The notes under the pieces were generated by a model that worked only from the letters and a program-made list of their open reading frames with translations, was not told the origin of the DNA and ran no database searches. The position numbers and the translations under genes were made by a program. Positions 1-7,466 of a stretch of DNA of 23,279 bases are shown piece by piece; positions within the stretch are counted from its first letter, which is position 1; each line of letters begins with the position of its first letter. The DNA is from an uncultured Prevotella sp. (GTDB taxonomy: Bacteria > Bacteroidota > Bacteroidia > Bacteroidales > Bacteroidaceae): NCBI GenBank assembly GCA_900550635.1, contig URSZ01000022.1, forward strand, positions 1 through 23,279, in the 5' to 3' direction.

Positions 1-271
1 ACTGCAATGCCGTGTTTTCGGCAAGGAAATAGAGAGCTCCTCCCGTAGCCCCGAGCACGAGCATGAGCAGCTCGTCCTTGAGGTTGTCGCACCATAGCTT
101 GCTGTGGGTAAACGGTATTATGGCCACGTAGGCAAGCGCGAACCTTATTGCGAATATCTCGGCCGGAGAAAGGCCGTTGTGAAGAAGTATTTTCGACGAA
201 ACGAATGTGTTGCTCCAAATGATAATTGTGAGAAGGGCAATCAGATGGTAAAAAATCTTCGATTTAAACAT
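1..271 (-). CDS. DMT/EamA-family transporter, N-terminal part only (cut by window edge)
   Basis: Translating the minus strand from the ATG at 271 gives an open frame of about 90 codons that runs off the window start without a stop. It begins MFKSKIFYHLIALLTIIIWS, then NTFVSSKILL, a second hydrophobic stretch around FALAYVAIIPF, and a third with LGATGGALYFLAEN. This matches the first three helices of EamA/RhaT drug-metabolite transporters: an early Trp-Ser/Asn pair, then a Pro-Ala-Glu loop. Members are inner-membrane proteins of about 300 residues with ten helices. The substrate cannot be told. A TACCTTTG box lies 22 bases upstream of the start. The family call is good; the rest of the gene is outside the window. 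Confidence 0.8.
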   Translation of the reverse strand, partial: MFKSKIFYHLIALLTIIIWSNTFVSSKILLHNGLSPAEIFAIRFALAYVAIIPFTHSKLWCDNLKDELLMLVLGATGGALYFLAENTALQ

Positions 272-293
272 TTTGTCGTTTGATTTCTCGGCG

Positions 294-301
294 CAAAGGT
301 A
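294..301 (-). promoter_or_regulatory. Bacteroidota -7 box for the EamA transporter
   Basis: The minus strand reads TACCTTTG, a full match to TAnnTTTG, ending 22 bases before the ATG at 271. A clear -33 TTTG is not visible at the usual spacing. Confidence 0.5.
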
Positions 302-372
302 GCATAAAAACAGTTATCCGTGAACGGCAGACGAAAATCTGAAAAAAAACTTTACTTTTTACACAATAAATC

Positions 373-403
373 TTGTATATTTCAGATGGAACATTTATCT
401 TTG
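373..403 (+). promoter_or_regulatory. Bacteroidota promoter (-33 TTG, -7 TATCTTTG)
   Basis: TTG at 373-375 and TATCTTTG at 396-403 are separated by 20 bases, the expected layout for the primary sigma factor of this phylum. The predicted transcript starts near 410, shortly before the ATG at 427. This favours that ATG over the upstream TTG at 373, which lies inside the promoter. Confidence 0.6.
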
Positions 404-426
404 CTGAAAATAAGGACTTAAGAAGT

Positions 427-747
427 ATGAAGCTGAATCGGATGATATTGGGTTTGTGCCTCGCAGCGTCTCTTGGCGTTGCGCCGGTGTTTGCGCATGC
501 ACAGCAAACCGCCGCGGGTATCGAAGAAAGCGTACAGCCCGTGAGGATAACAGTCTCTGATAATACTAACCAGGAAGTACGTGTCCAAAATGCCGAGGGG
601 CAACAGCTCGAAGTTTACAACCTTATAGGCGTGCGAGTATCTACATTCCGTATCGACAGCGCCGACAAGACCGTTACTTTGGGAGTTCAGCGCGGTTGCT
701 ACATTCTTAAGATAGGCAAGGTTGTACGGAAAGTATTCCTGCGCTAA
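427..747 (+). CDS. Small secreted protein consisting mainly of a T9SS C-terminal-domain-like fold
   Basis: 106 residues. Residues 1-26 are a signal peptide (MKLNRMILGLCLAASLGVAP, then VFAHAQ). After a short linker, the remainder resembles a T9SS type A sorting domain: beta-rich, with VRITVSDN, then LEVYNLIGVRVSTF, then a GCYILKIGKVVRKVFLR ending. This is the usual 'vYdl.G..v ... GvYivk ... k.v' pattern. In known cargo this domain ends a large protein; here nothing precedes it. The ATG at 427 is chosen because it starts the signal peptide and lies just after the promoter. The stop lies 13 bases before the L,D-transpeptidase start, so the two are probably co-transcribed. The function is unknown: it may be an orphaned sorting domain or a small surface or periplasmic protein. 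Confidence 0.7.
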   Translation: MKLNRMILGLCLAASLGVAPVFAHAQQTAAGIEESVQPVRITVSDNTNQEVRVQNAEGQQLEVYNLIGVRVSTFRIDSADKTVTLGVQRGCYILKIGKVVRKVFLR

Positions 748-760
748 TACCGTCTTGACG

Positions 761-2296
761 ATGAGATGGTGCAAGGGGCTGCTATCCGTGTTCCTTTTTT
801 TGTTTATGTACGGTTGCAATGAACCTGCCACCGTTTATCCCTATAGCGACATAACCCTGAACAGTTTGGACTCGTTGCGTAACAAGCAATACGCGATAAG
901 CCCGAAAGCCGTGAAGTGGTATATAGATTCCCTCAGGTTGGCTTCGAAAGATACGACGTTCGTTGATTTGTATGTCAACCGGTATTATGCAAACGGAAAT
1001 CCTTATATCTGGATAGACATGCGTGGCGCAAGCGAGCGGGTGGACTCGCTTGTGGACGTATTGTCGGGCATAGAAAACGAGGCAATAAGCAAGAAAACGG
1101 TTTTCTTTTCACAGATAACCGAAGCCCTCGGCAGTATCCGCCGCCTCGACTTTAAACCGCACCGCAATATAAACTATACGCTCGCTTCGCTTGAGTATTT
1201 CTCGACTAAGGCTTTTCTAAGATATGTTGCGGGAATGCATTTCGGCTTTATAAACCCCGGAAAGTTTATGAACCGGCTTGAAATGGAGGAACCTGAAGAC
1301 TCGCTGTGCGAGAAGTACCGCACGCTTTACGATATACCTACGCAAAAATGCGACCGGAAGTATCTCGACAGCATGCTGGCTTGTGCAGCAAGCAGTATCC
1401 TTGCCCGCGAAATGAGGAACACTGCGTGCCGTAACAGAAATTATACTTTTTTGCGGGAACAATATGCACGAAAAGACTTAACTTTGGCACAACGCCGGGC
1501 ACTGGCCGTAAACATGGAACGTTTCCGCTGGCAAGTGCCGAGCGGTGAAGGGAAATATGTATGGATAAATGTACCCGACTTCATACTGCGCGCCATGGAT
1601 GAGGGGCATGAGGCTTTGCAGATGAAAGTGTGCGTGGGAAGCCGTAAACACAAGACCCCGCTCCTTACAAGCCGTATAAAACGTTTGGAACTAAATCCCG
1701 TATGGACCGTACCGCAGAGTATAATACGCCGCGAGATAGCCGTGCGTCACGCTGAGGATGAGGAATACTTCGAACGCAACAACATGCGTATAATCGACAA
1801 GACTACCGAAGAGGAAGTCATGCCCGGAGATGTCAGCGCGGAAATGCTTAAAAGCGGGAATTACAGAGTAGTTCAGGATAAAGGCGAGGCAAACTCTTTA
1901 GGTCGCATGATATTCCGCTTTGACAATGATTTCGCAATCTATCTGCACGACACGCCCAACCGTAGAGCTTTCAATTACAAGCAGCGCACGGTGAGCCATG
2001 GCTGCATAAGGCTGGAGAAACCGTTGGAACTGGCAGTTTTCCTGCTCGACGAGAAAGACCCGCTGGTAATAGACAAAATAAAAATAGCGATTGACATGCC
2101 TCCTGATACGGAAAAAGGTAAGGAACTCGCAAACGATGAAGATTACAAGAGGATAGGACTTAAAACATTCAAACCAGAGGTGCCGTTGTACATTACTTAT
2201 TATACCGCTTACCCGGATAATGATGGAAACGTCGTTTATACGTCCGACCCATACGGATATGATGAAAGAATGTCGAGACTTCTCGGCTCGTATTGA
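761..2296 (+). CDS. L,D-transpeptidase (YcbB/LdtD-like) lipoprotein
   Basis: 511 residues. It forms or edits 3-3 crosslinks between diaminopimelate residues of peptidoglycan in the periplasm. The N-terminus MRWCKGLLSVFLFLFMYGC ends in a lipobox-like FMYGC, so the protein is probably lipid-anchored at Cys19. The middle is a helical scaffold domain. The YkuD catalytic domain begins near KYVWINVPDF and has the family features NPVWTVPQSI and YLHDTPN. The active-site motif is SHGCIR, with His413 and catalytic Cys415. Length and order fit the YcbB subfamily rather than the small YkuD enzymes. A TTG at 722 could extend the frame, but it would overlap the previous gene and spoil the lipoprotein signal, so the ATG at 761 is preferred. 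It follows the small secreted gene closely and probably shares its promoter. Confidence 0.9.
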   Translation: MRWCKGLLSVFLFLFMYGCNEPATVYPYSDITLNSLDSLRNKQYAISPKAVKWYIDSLRLASKDTTFVDLYVNRYYANGNPYIWIDMRGASERVDSLVDVLSGIENEAISKKTVFFSQITEALGSIRRLDFKPHRNINYTLASLEYFSTKAFLRYVAGMHFGFINPGKFMNRLEMEEPEDSLCEKYRTLYDIPTQKCDRKYLDSMLACAASSILAREMRNTACRNRNYTFLREQYARKDLTLAQRRALAVNMERFRWQVPSGEGKYVWINVPDFILRAMDEGHEALQMKVCVGSRKHKTPLLTSRIKRLELNPVWTVPQSIIRREIAVRHAEDEEYFERNNMRIIDKTTEEEVMPGDVSAEMLKSGNYRVVQDKGEANSLGRMIFRFDNDFAIYLHDTPNRRAFNYKQRTVSHGCIRLEKPLELAVFLLDEKDPLVIDKIKIAIDMPPDTEKGKELANDEDYKRIGLKTFKPEVPLYITYYTAYPDNDGNVVYTSDPYGYDERMSRLLGSY

Positions 2297-2395
2297 GCAG
2301 TGACACCGTATAGAGTTGAACAAACGGTTTGCGGCAGTTGTAATATAAATAAGGTGTAAAGGCAAATAGCTGAATAATACAGAAGCGGATAAAAC

Positions 2396-2947
2396 ATGAA
2401 ACGAGAGCTTTACGACGAACAGGCTTTGCAAAGTCAGCTTTCCGACCCTACTCAAAGACGAAAGGCTTTTGAGATTGTGGTGCGGAAGTTATCTTCGCAA
2501 ATTTACTGGCAAATACGTCGTTTGGTCTTCTCGCATGATGACGCCGACGATATTCTTCAGAATACTTTCATGAAAGCCTGGAGCAGCCTTGAAACATTTC
2601 GTGGCGATTCGAAAATATCCACATGGCTTTTCAGAATTGCGACGAATGAGAGCCTGAGTTTCCTGCAGCGCAAGCGTGAACAACTTTCTTTGGACGACCC
2701 CGAGGCTTCGGTAGTGAACAGCCTGAGCAGCGAAGAGTATTTTGACGGCGACGAAGCACAACGCAGCTTCATGCAGGCGATAGCTTCTCTTCCCGACAAG
2801 CAACGTCTCGTTTTCAATATGAGATACTTTGACGAAATGAAGTATGATGAAATAAGCGAGGTATTAGGCACGTCGGTTGGAGCACTGAAAGCGTCCTATC
2901 ATATTGCGGTTGAAAAAATAACTACACTCCTGAAAAAAAATGACTAA
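2396..2947 (+). CDS. ECF-type RNA polymerase sigma factor
   Basis: 183 residues, normal for the sigma-70 ECF family. Region 2 is clear (SHDDADDILQNTFMKAWSSL, then FRGDSKISTWLFRIATNESL): it binds core polymerase and the -10-like element. Region 4 is also clear (LPDKQRLVFNMRYFDEMKYD, then EISEVLGTSVGALKASYH) and contains the -35-binding helix-turn-helix. The two genes just downstream, a small membrane protein and a secreted Spy-like protein, form the common Bacteroidota module in which the sigma factor is probably held at the membrane and released by envelope stress. I found no TAnnTTTG box in the 99 bases before it, so the operon may use its own sigma factor or an atypical promoter. Confidence 0.92.
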   Translation: MKRELYDEQALQSQLSDPTQRRKAFEIVVRKLSSQIYWQIRRLVFSHDDADDILQNTFMKAWSSLETFRGDSKISTWLFRIATNESLSFLQRKREQLSLDDPEASVVNSLSSEEYFDGDEAQRSFMQAIASLPDKQRLVFNMRYFDEMKYDEISEVLGTSVGALKASYHIAVEKITTLLKKND

Positions 2948-2996
2948 ACCTTTTGGCATTTACTGTGTCTAACTATTAAAAACAATAATAGCCATC

Positions 2997-3383
2997 ATGA
3001 AACAGGATGATATTCTTCGGGAAAAGTTCGGGCGCGAGAATCATTTCCGTGTCCCCGAAGGTTATTTCGATGACTTTGCCGATCGCATGATGGAGATGAT
3101 TCCGGAAGCGGCGGAAGCACCTGCTGTTAAAAGCAGGCGTGAGATTTTCATTGCCAAGGCAAAGCCGTATTTATATCTGGCAGCAATGTTCTGCGGTCTC
3201 TTTTTCGGTATCAAGGTAATACAATATAATGCCAGCCGTGTAGAGAAACCTGTAGAGGTTTCTACCGCACAGGTAACGCAGGAAGATTATGTTGACCAAT
3301 ACATAGATGATGTTTGCGATTTTGCCGGAATCGGTAGCGAACAGATATATGCTTGCGTCACGGATGCCGATACAAATTATTAA
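2997..3383 (+). CDS. Small single-pass membrane protein, probable anti-sigma partner
   Basis: 128 residues. The first 50 residues are hydrophilic and would be cytoplasmic (MKQDDILREKFGRENHFRVP, then EGYFDDFADRMMEMIPE). One transmembrane segment follows (YLYLAAMFCGLFFGIKVIQY), then a short acidic outer part ending in CDFAGIGSEQIYACVTDAD. It lies 49 bases after the sigma gene and 12 before the Spy-like gene. Position, size and topology suggest that it binds the sigma factor, but I see no classical zinc anti-sigma motif (HxxxCxxC), so this role is inferred from context. The two Cys residues in the outer part could respond to redox state; that is speculation. Confidence 0.65.
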   Translation: MKQDDILREKFGRENHFRVPEGYFDDFADRMMEMIPEAAEAPAVKSRREIFIAKAKPYLYLAAMFCGLFFGIKVIQYNASRVEKPVEVSTAQVTQEDYVDQYIDDVCDFAGIGSEQIYACVTDADTNY

Positions 3384-3395
3384 ACATAAGGAATC

Positions 3396-3905
3396 ATGAA
3401 GTTATTACATATTTCTTTTGCCTTACTTTTGATTTTCTCTTTACCCGCCCGGGCGCAAGACGATAAGGGCAAGCCGCGTCGTTTCTCGCCTCAGGAATTC
3501 ATACAGAGGCAGGATGCTTTTATAGTAAAGGAAGCCGGACTGTCAACGTACGAAGCCGCCAACTTTTTCCCCCTGTATCACAATATGGGAAAGGAGAAGT
3601 TCGAGTTGAACCGCAAGATACGGATACAGATGAGGAAGGCGAGGACACCCGGACTTACAGAAAAGGAATATGCAGGTATTCTTGAGGAAATGGATAAGCT
3701 GCAAGTCGAGAAAGTGAAGCTGGAGGCCGATTACCACCAAAAATTCCGCAAGGTTTTACCGACCGATAAGGTGTTGCGGGTAATTGATGCCGATATTAAA
3801 TTCGACCGTATGATTTTAAAGGAAATGGTTCGCCATCGTCCCAACCCAATGAACATGCGCAACGGTCCTGAAAGGAATTTAAAGGGATGGTGTCCCGCCA
3901 AGTAG
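3396..3905 (+). CDS. Secreted Spy/CpxP-like periplasmic protein of the ECF sigma operon
   Basis: 169 residues. A signal peptide (MKLLHISFALLLIFSLPARA) is followed by a mature protein that is almost wholly charged alpha helix. It includes FSPQEFIQRQDAFIVKEAGL, then a segment with LTEKEYAGILEEMDKLQVEK and a basic stretch ending EMVRHRP. The repeated 'L(T/S)xxE' helices resemble Spy/CpxP and the Bacteroidota proteins annotated as sensors of ECF sigma factors. These are thought to sense unfolded protein or metal stress in the periplasm. AAGGA stands 5 bases before the ATG. It is the last gene of the operon, with a strong hairpin 39 bases after its stop. Fold similarity is read by eye, so the sensor role is an inference. 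Confidence 0.7.
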   Translation: MKLLHISFALLLIFSLPARAQDDKGKPRRFSPQEFIQRQDAFIVKEAGLSTYEAANFFPLYHNMGKEKFELNRKIRIQMRKARTPGLTEKEYAGILEEMDKLQVEKVKLEADYHQKFRKVLPTDKVLRVIDADIKFDRMILKEMVRHRPNPMNMRNGPERNLKGWCPAK

Positions 3906-3944
3906 CAATCGTTTTAGTGTAACCAGATATTCATTAGTAAAGTG

Positions 3945-3992
3945 CGAGGCTCCGGTCTGCTATTGCAGGCCGGAGCCTCGTCTGTTCTTATT
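3945..3992 (+). terminator. Strong hairpin terminator after the sigma operon (possibly bidirectional)
   Basis: The arms 3945-3960 (CGAGGCTCCGGTCTGC) and 3965-3980 pair over 16 bases with one G-T wobble and a TATT loop. A T-rich run follows on the plus strand (TCTGTTCTTATTG). It lies between the convergent sigma operon and the DoxX gene, so it may also serve the latter, although the minus-strand tail is less T-rich. Confidence 0.8.
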
Positions 3993-4050
3993 GTATTCTT
4001 GTGTTTGCGGGATAGATGTGCTTGGCGTAACGGGTGGGGCGGCAAGTGTG

Positions 4051-4668
4051 TCAGTCGGCTGTTTGCCTGTTTATATAAGTGTGTGCCAATATAAACAGCC
4101 CAAGCGCCACGGACGACATTATGACCGACATGATTCCGCTCAACACGTTTGAAAACACAACGCACAGAATTGCGTATGCGGCGGCAACGCATATTATTCC
4201 GCGCTTTTCACTGCCCGAAAGGCAGCTGCCGGATTTATGCGAGTACAGCTTGTGGTCTACTGAATACTTTCCTGCTCCCCACATAAGTATCACTATATAC
4301 ATGGCCAGGAACAGCATGGGCAGCGATTTTGTTACGAACGGGTCGAAAAAGTGGTATTTCGTGGCTACGAGCATGTTGAAGGCCAGTATTGCGGCCGATA
4401 TTCTGGTTTGGAAGCCAATGGCCAGCGTTACAGGGCAAATTAATTGCGCAAACATCGTGAGCCATAAGGACGGGACGTTGCCCAGTCCTATTGGGTCGCC
4501 GAAAAAGTCGTTTACGTATTTGTCGTAGTCTTCGATTTTTGTTATCCCGTAGGGAATCATCATCAGTGCGCCAAAACAGCGGAACAGCAGGTTTATGAAC
4601 GAAGGGAATTTGTCGTATTCCCTTTCACGGCTCAGGCAAAGGTCGAGAATCCTTTTATATGTAATCAT
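4051..4668 (-). CDS. DoxX-family integral membrane protein
   Basis: 205 residues from the ATG at 4668. Helix 1 is INLLFRCFGALMMIPYGITK, with the DoxX-like 'R...G..m...G..K' pattern. Further helices are SLWLTMFAQLICPVTLAIGF, AAILAFNMLVATKYHFF and PMLFLAMYIVILMWGAGKYS, the last ending in the 'GaG.yS.D' motif of the family. Two additional helices lie at the C-terminus (GIICVAAAYAILCVVFSNVL and an ALGLFILAHTYI stretch). DoxX proteins are often linked to respiratory quinone or oxidative-stress functions; nothing here shows the exact role. An earlier in-frame ATG at 4707 would add 13 hydrophilic residues (MRIQHKGFLFTEI); the later start leaves a more usual N-terminus. I found no clear promoter. Confidence 0.8.
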   Translation of the reverse strand: MITYKRILDLCLSREREYDKFPSFINLLFRCFGALMMIPYGITKIEDYDKYVNDFFGDPIGLGNVPSLWLTMFAQLICPVTLAIGFQTRISAAILAFNMLVATKYHFFDPFVTKSLPMLFLAMYIVILMWGAGKYSVDHKLYSHKSGSCLSGSEKRGIICVAAAYAILCVVFSNVLSGIMSVIMSSVALGLFILAHTYINRQTAD

Positions 4669-4820
4669 AATTTCAGTGAATAAAAATCCTTTATGTTGAA
4701 TGCGCATTCATTTGCTGACATTCGCGTAAAATTACTGATTTGTTGCGGACGGGGTGGCTTTTTTCAAAAAAATATTACGTTTTTTGCAACCCTTGTGCCG
4801 ACGGGGATTCGGGACGTGTA

Positions 4821-4899
4821 GGAACAAGAAAAAAATATGTCTGACATATTTTGAAATAGGTCAGACATATTTTAAAATGCAAGGCACATATTTTTTCGC
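4821..4899 (-). repeat. Triple 21-bp intergenic repeat element, copy 1
   Basis: Units occupy 4832-4852, 4853-4873 and 4874-4894, with ACATATTTT recurring at 4844, 4865 and 4886 (exactly 21 bases apart). The first two units are reverse complements at 19 of 21 positions. The third has a different core (GCAAGGCACATA). The element is bounded by GGAAC on the left and TCGC on the right. Its GCTCC-like end (GTTCC on the minus strand) suggests a minus orientation relative to the other copies, but this copy is the most diverged in its flanks and lacks a GGGTRTAAA-like block. Confidence 0.9.
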
Positions 4900-4998
4900 A
4901 ACCCAAAACCGCACTTCGGATACTCTGCTGCAAGGCGGCGTTTGTGCCCGGCGGCATGGTTTTTGCCTGTGCAGCATTTCCGGCTTCTCCATGCCGGC

Positions 4999-5041
4999 AA
5001 AACAAAATGCAGAATCGGATATTTATCCGATTCTGCATTTT
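4999..5041 (-). terminator. purC terminator
   Basis: A perfect 18-base inverted repeat (5004-5021 with 5024-5041), core TGCAGAATCGGATA, starts 19 bases after the purC stop on the minus strand. It is followed there by TTTTGTTTT. This is a convincing intrinsic terminator for the phoH-purC operon. Confidence 0.88.
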
Positions 5042-5060
5042 AAGTATTGTCCAATCGGGC

Positions 5061-6011
5061 TTACGCCTTTTCGAGGTATGCGTTTACGTTTGCCTCTATG
5101 CGTTTTTCGATGTCGTCGTGTTGTTCCTTGTTGAACTTGTCGCCGGTGATATGCTCATAAAGTTCGATGTAACGGTTGGATATGTTTTCTACGATTTCTG
5201 GTGTCATTTCGGGAACTTTCTGCCCTTCTTTTCCCTGGAAGCCGTTGTCCATCAGCCATTCGCGGACGAATTCCTTTGACAGCTGGCGTTGCGGCTCGCC
5301 TGCCTCGAACTTCTCTTCATATCCTTCGGAGTAGAAGTATCTTGAGGAGTCGGGTGTGTGTATTTCGTCCATCAGAGTGATTACTCCGTCGTGCATTCCG
5401 AATTCATACTTGGTGTCGACGAGTATGAGGCCGCGTTTTGCCGCGATTTCCGTGCCGCGTTCGAAAAGAGCGAGCGTGTACTTCTCTAATGTCTTGTATT
5501 CTTCTTTGGTTGCCAGACCGCGGGCTATGATTTCTTCGGGCGAGATGTCCGCGTCGTGCTCTCCTATTTCGGCCTTTGTGGTCGGAGTTACTATGGGGTG
5601 GGGGAATTTCTGGTTCTCGCGCATTCCTTCGGGCAGTTTTACGCCGCAAATCTCGCGCACTCCACTTTTGTATGCCCTCCATGCGCTGCCGCACAGGTAT
5701 CCGCGCACAATCATCTCGACGGGGAATCCTTTGCACATCACACCTACCGTAACCATGGGGTCGGGTGTGGCAAGTTTCCAGTTCGGGCATATATCGGTTG
5801 TTGCGTCAAGGAATTTGGCAGCTATTTGGTTGAGAACTTGTCCTTTGTAGGGAATTCCCTCGGGCAGTATAACGTCGAAAGCCGAAATACGGTCGGTGGC
5901 AACCATTACGAGTTTCTTGTCGTCGATGTTGTAAACGTCGCGTACTTTGCCGTGGTAAACGCCTTTCTGGCCGCGAAAGGCATAATCCGTTTTTGTTAAT
6001 GCTTTGTTCAT
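5061..6011 (-). CDS. purC: Phosphoribosylaminoimidazole-succinocarboxamide (SAICAR) synthase
   Basis: 316 residues from the ATG at 6011. It joins CAIR and aspartate with ATP to give SAICAR in purine synthesis, in the cytoplasm. Family marks are GKVRDVYNID near residue 21, DRISAFDVILPEGIPYKG, the ILVDTKYEFG region and LMDEIHTPDSSRYF, a signature of the enzyme. The length is that of the longer SAICAR synthases (about 300 residues), not the 240-residue E. coli type. The open frame continues upstream to 6131 but would overlap phoH; the ATG at 6011 lies 7 bases after the phoH stop. The two are therefore one operon, an arrangement I know from other Bacteroidales. A perfect hairpin terminator follows. 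Confidence 0.95.
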   Translation of the reverse strand: MNKALTKTDYAFRGQKGVYHGKVRDVYNIDDKKLVMVATDRISAFDVILPEGIPYKGQVLNQIAAKFLDATTDICPNWKLATPDPMVTVGVMCKGFPVEMIVRGYLCGSAWRAYKSGVREICGVKLPEGMRENQKFPHPIVTPTTKAEIGEHDADISPEEIIARGLATKEEYKTLEKYTLALFERGTEIAAKRGLILVDTKYEFGMHDGVITLMDEIHTPDSSRYFYSEGYEEKFEAGEPQRQLSKEFVREWLMDNGFQGKEGQKVPEMTPEIVENISNRYIELYEHITGDKFNKEQHDDIEKRIEANVNAYLEKA

Positions 6012-6018
6012 CGCTGTG

Positions 6019-7035
6019 TTATTGTTTGGTTTGGTTTTCCTGTTGTGTGCCGGCGGTTCCGGCGTTGTTGTCCTTGCTTTCCTCCTCTGCGGCATGGCGT
6101 TTCTCCTCGTCGTGTTCGTATGCTTCCACAATGCGGGTAACCAAAGGGTTTCGCACTATGTCTTTCTTTGTCATTTCTATGAATGCAATACCTTTTACGC
6201 CGCGCAGTATTCGCAGCGATTCCACAAGTCCGGAGTTTTGCGACGACGGCAGGTCGATTTGCGTGCAGTCGCCGGTGATTATCATTTTTGTGTTGTAACC
6301 CATGCGGGTGAGGAACATCTTTATTTGTGCAGAAGTGGTGTTCTGTGCTTCGTCGAGTATGACAACGGCGTCGCTAAGCGTCCGCCCGCGCATGAAAGCC
6401 AGCGGTGCTATCTGTATTGTGCCGTCGCTGAGCATTTCGCGTAGTTTCAGCGGCTGTATCATCTCTTCGAGGGCGTCGTAAAGGGGGCGCAGGTAAGGGT
6501 CTATCTTGTCTTTCATATCGCCCGGCAGGAATCCCAGTTTTTCTCCTGCCTCAACGGCCGGGCGGCTCAGTATGAGGCGGCGCACTTCCTTGTTCTTGAG
6601 TGCGCGCACGGCCAGCGCTATGCTTGTGTAAGTCTTTCCGGTGCCGGCCGGCCCGATGTCGAAAATCATGTCGTATTCCGAATATGCCTTTACCAGCTTT
6701 CGCTGGTTTTCGCTCTTGGCGCGTATAGGTTTGCCGTTGATGTTGTAGACTATTACGTTTTCGTCCTCCTCGTCGTAAGGCTTGCGTCCTTTGGCTATGT
6801 CGATTATGTCGGTTTCGCGCAGCATGTTGTACTTTGCGCAGCGGCTTATGAGCGTCTGTATCGTGTTTTCAAACTCTGCAATGTTTGCCTCGTCGCCCAT
6901 AACCTTGATTACGTTGTCGCGGGCCACTATGCGCAGCTTCGGATACAACGCCTTAATCATCCGCAGGTACGTGTTGTTCGCCCCGTATAATATCAGCGGG
7001 TCGATTTCGTCTATTACGATATGTTTTTCTAACAC
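6019..7035 (-). CDS. phoH: PhoH-family ATPase
   Basis: 338 residues. Cytoplasmic P-loop ATPase of the PhoH/PhoL family, associated with RNA metabolism and ribosome maturation. The Walker A motif GPAGTGKT is at residues 128-135, and Walker B (VVILDEAQNT) has its DEA at 228-230. The N-terminus has the family's KH-like region (IVARDNVIKVMGDE). Conserved blocks such as LILSRPAVEAGEKLGFLPGD and IITGDCTQIDLP are intact. The last 25 residues are a low-complexity Glu/Gln/Asn/Lys tail. The start is a GTG at 7035: an in-frame TAA lies four codons upstream with no ATG between, and family members begin with a similar '.LEKHIV' sequence. It leads the phoH-purC operon. Confidence 0.94.
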   Translation of the reverse strand: MLEKHIVIDEIDPLILYGANNTYLRMIKALYPKLRIVARDNVIKVMGDEANIAEFENTIQTLISRCAKYNMLRETDIIDIAKGRKPYDEEDENVIVYNINGKPIRAKSENQRKLVKAYSEYDMIFDIGPAGTGKTYTSIALAVRALKNKEVRRLILSRPAVEAGEKLGFLPGDMKDKIDPYLRPLYDALEEMIQPLKLREMLSDGTIQIAPLAFMRGRTLSDAVVILDEAQNTTSAQIKMFLTRMGYNTKMIITGDCTQIDLPSSQNSGLVESLRILRGVKGIAFIEMTKKDIVRNPLVTRIVEAYEHDEEKRHAAEEESKDNNAGTAGTQQENQTKQ

Positions 7036-7054
7036 TATGTAGTTTTATTTTCAG

Positions 7055-7085
7055 CGAAAGTACTGCAATCCTGCCTAATTTCAAA
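7055..7085 (-). promoter_or_regulatory. Probable phoH-purC promoter
   Basis: On the minus strand TTTG (7085-7082) is followed after 19 bases by TACTTTCG (7062-7055), one base off TAnnTTTG. Transcription would start about 10-15 bases before the GTG start of phoH. Confidence 0.45.
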
Positions 7086-7225
7086 ATATTGCAGTTGATT
7101 ATTTGAGGTAAAGGCTGCGGGAAGCGTCAAATTGAAAAAGGTGTATGATTTTTCTCCAATGCCGGCGTTGCTGTGTGCCGAGTGTTACGGGTTTTGTCTG
7201 CGTTTTTTATAATGCCCCGGCGGCC

Positions 7226-7304
7226 CCGGAAAAATATGTCTGACATATTTTGAATTATGTCAGACATATTTTAAAATAGGTCAGACATAATTTGTTTTTG
7301 CTCC
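7226..7304 (+). repeat. Triple 21-bp intergenic repeat element, copy 2
   Basis: Units occupy 7231-7251, 7252-7272 and 7273-7293, with ACATATTTT or ACATAATTT at 7243, 7264 and 7285 (period 21). The first two units are reverse complements at 19 of 21 positions, with centre bases T and A. The element begins CCGGAAAAATA, ends TTTTTGCTCC, and is followed by GGGTGTATAAA at 7308-7318. It lies between two divergent promoters. Confidence 0.92.
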
Positions 7305-7422
7305 TTTGGGTGTATAAACAGTTTCGGGGTCTTAAAGCTATAGCTTGGTGTAAATGTTGCTGCGTCGGAACTGCGTGTATGTTTTCTTAGGTAAAATATT
7401 TTTTTCTCCGTCGGCCTTTTGC

Positions 7423-7430
7423 TATTTTTG
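7423..7430 (+). promoter_or_regulatory. Bacteroidota -7 box for the DUF5715-truA group
   Basis: TATTTTTG matches TAnnTTTG and lies 36 bases before the ATG at 7467. The expected -33 TTTG is replaced by a T-run, so the match is partial. Confidence 0.45.
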
Positions 7431-7466
7431 CACTTGTTTGCAACTTAAATAAACCGAACCTACAGA

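Larger units (their letters stand above)
4669..5060. other. Intergenic region between purC and the DoxX gene
   Basis: About 390 bases with no supportable gene. It holds the purC terminator hairpin at 5004-5041 and the three-unit repeat array at 4821-4899. The remainder has no gene-like frame and no recognisable promoter for the DoxX gene. A TAATTTTA near 4735 is one base off the -7 consensus and has no -33 partner. Confidence 0.6.
7036..7466. other. Divergent intergenic region between phoH and the DUF5715 gene
   Basis: About 430 bases without a gene. It contains the probable phoH promoter (7055-7085), the three-unit repeat array (7226-7304), a -7 box for the DUF5715 gene (7423-7430) and a small palindrome AAGCTATAGCTT at 7335-7346. 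I see no RNA gene. Confidence 0.6.

Noticed and set aside
4079..4528. 149-residue plus-strand open frame
   Set aside because: It is the antisense shadow of the DoxX-family gene, which has clear family motifs and membrane helices.
4821..4899. CRISPR array
   Set aside because: The 21-bp units are directly adjacent with no unique spacers, only three per copy, and the same structure recurs at five separate places without cas genes.
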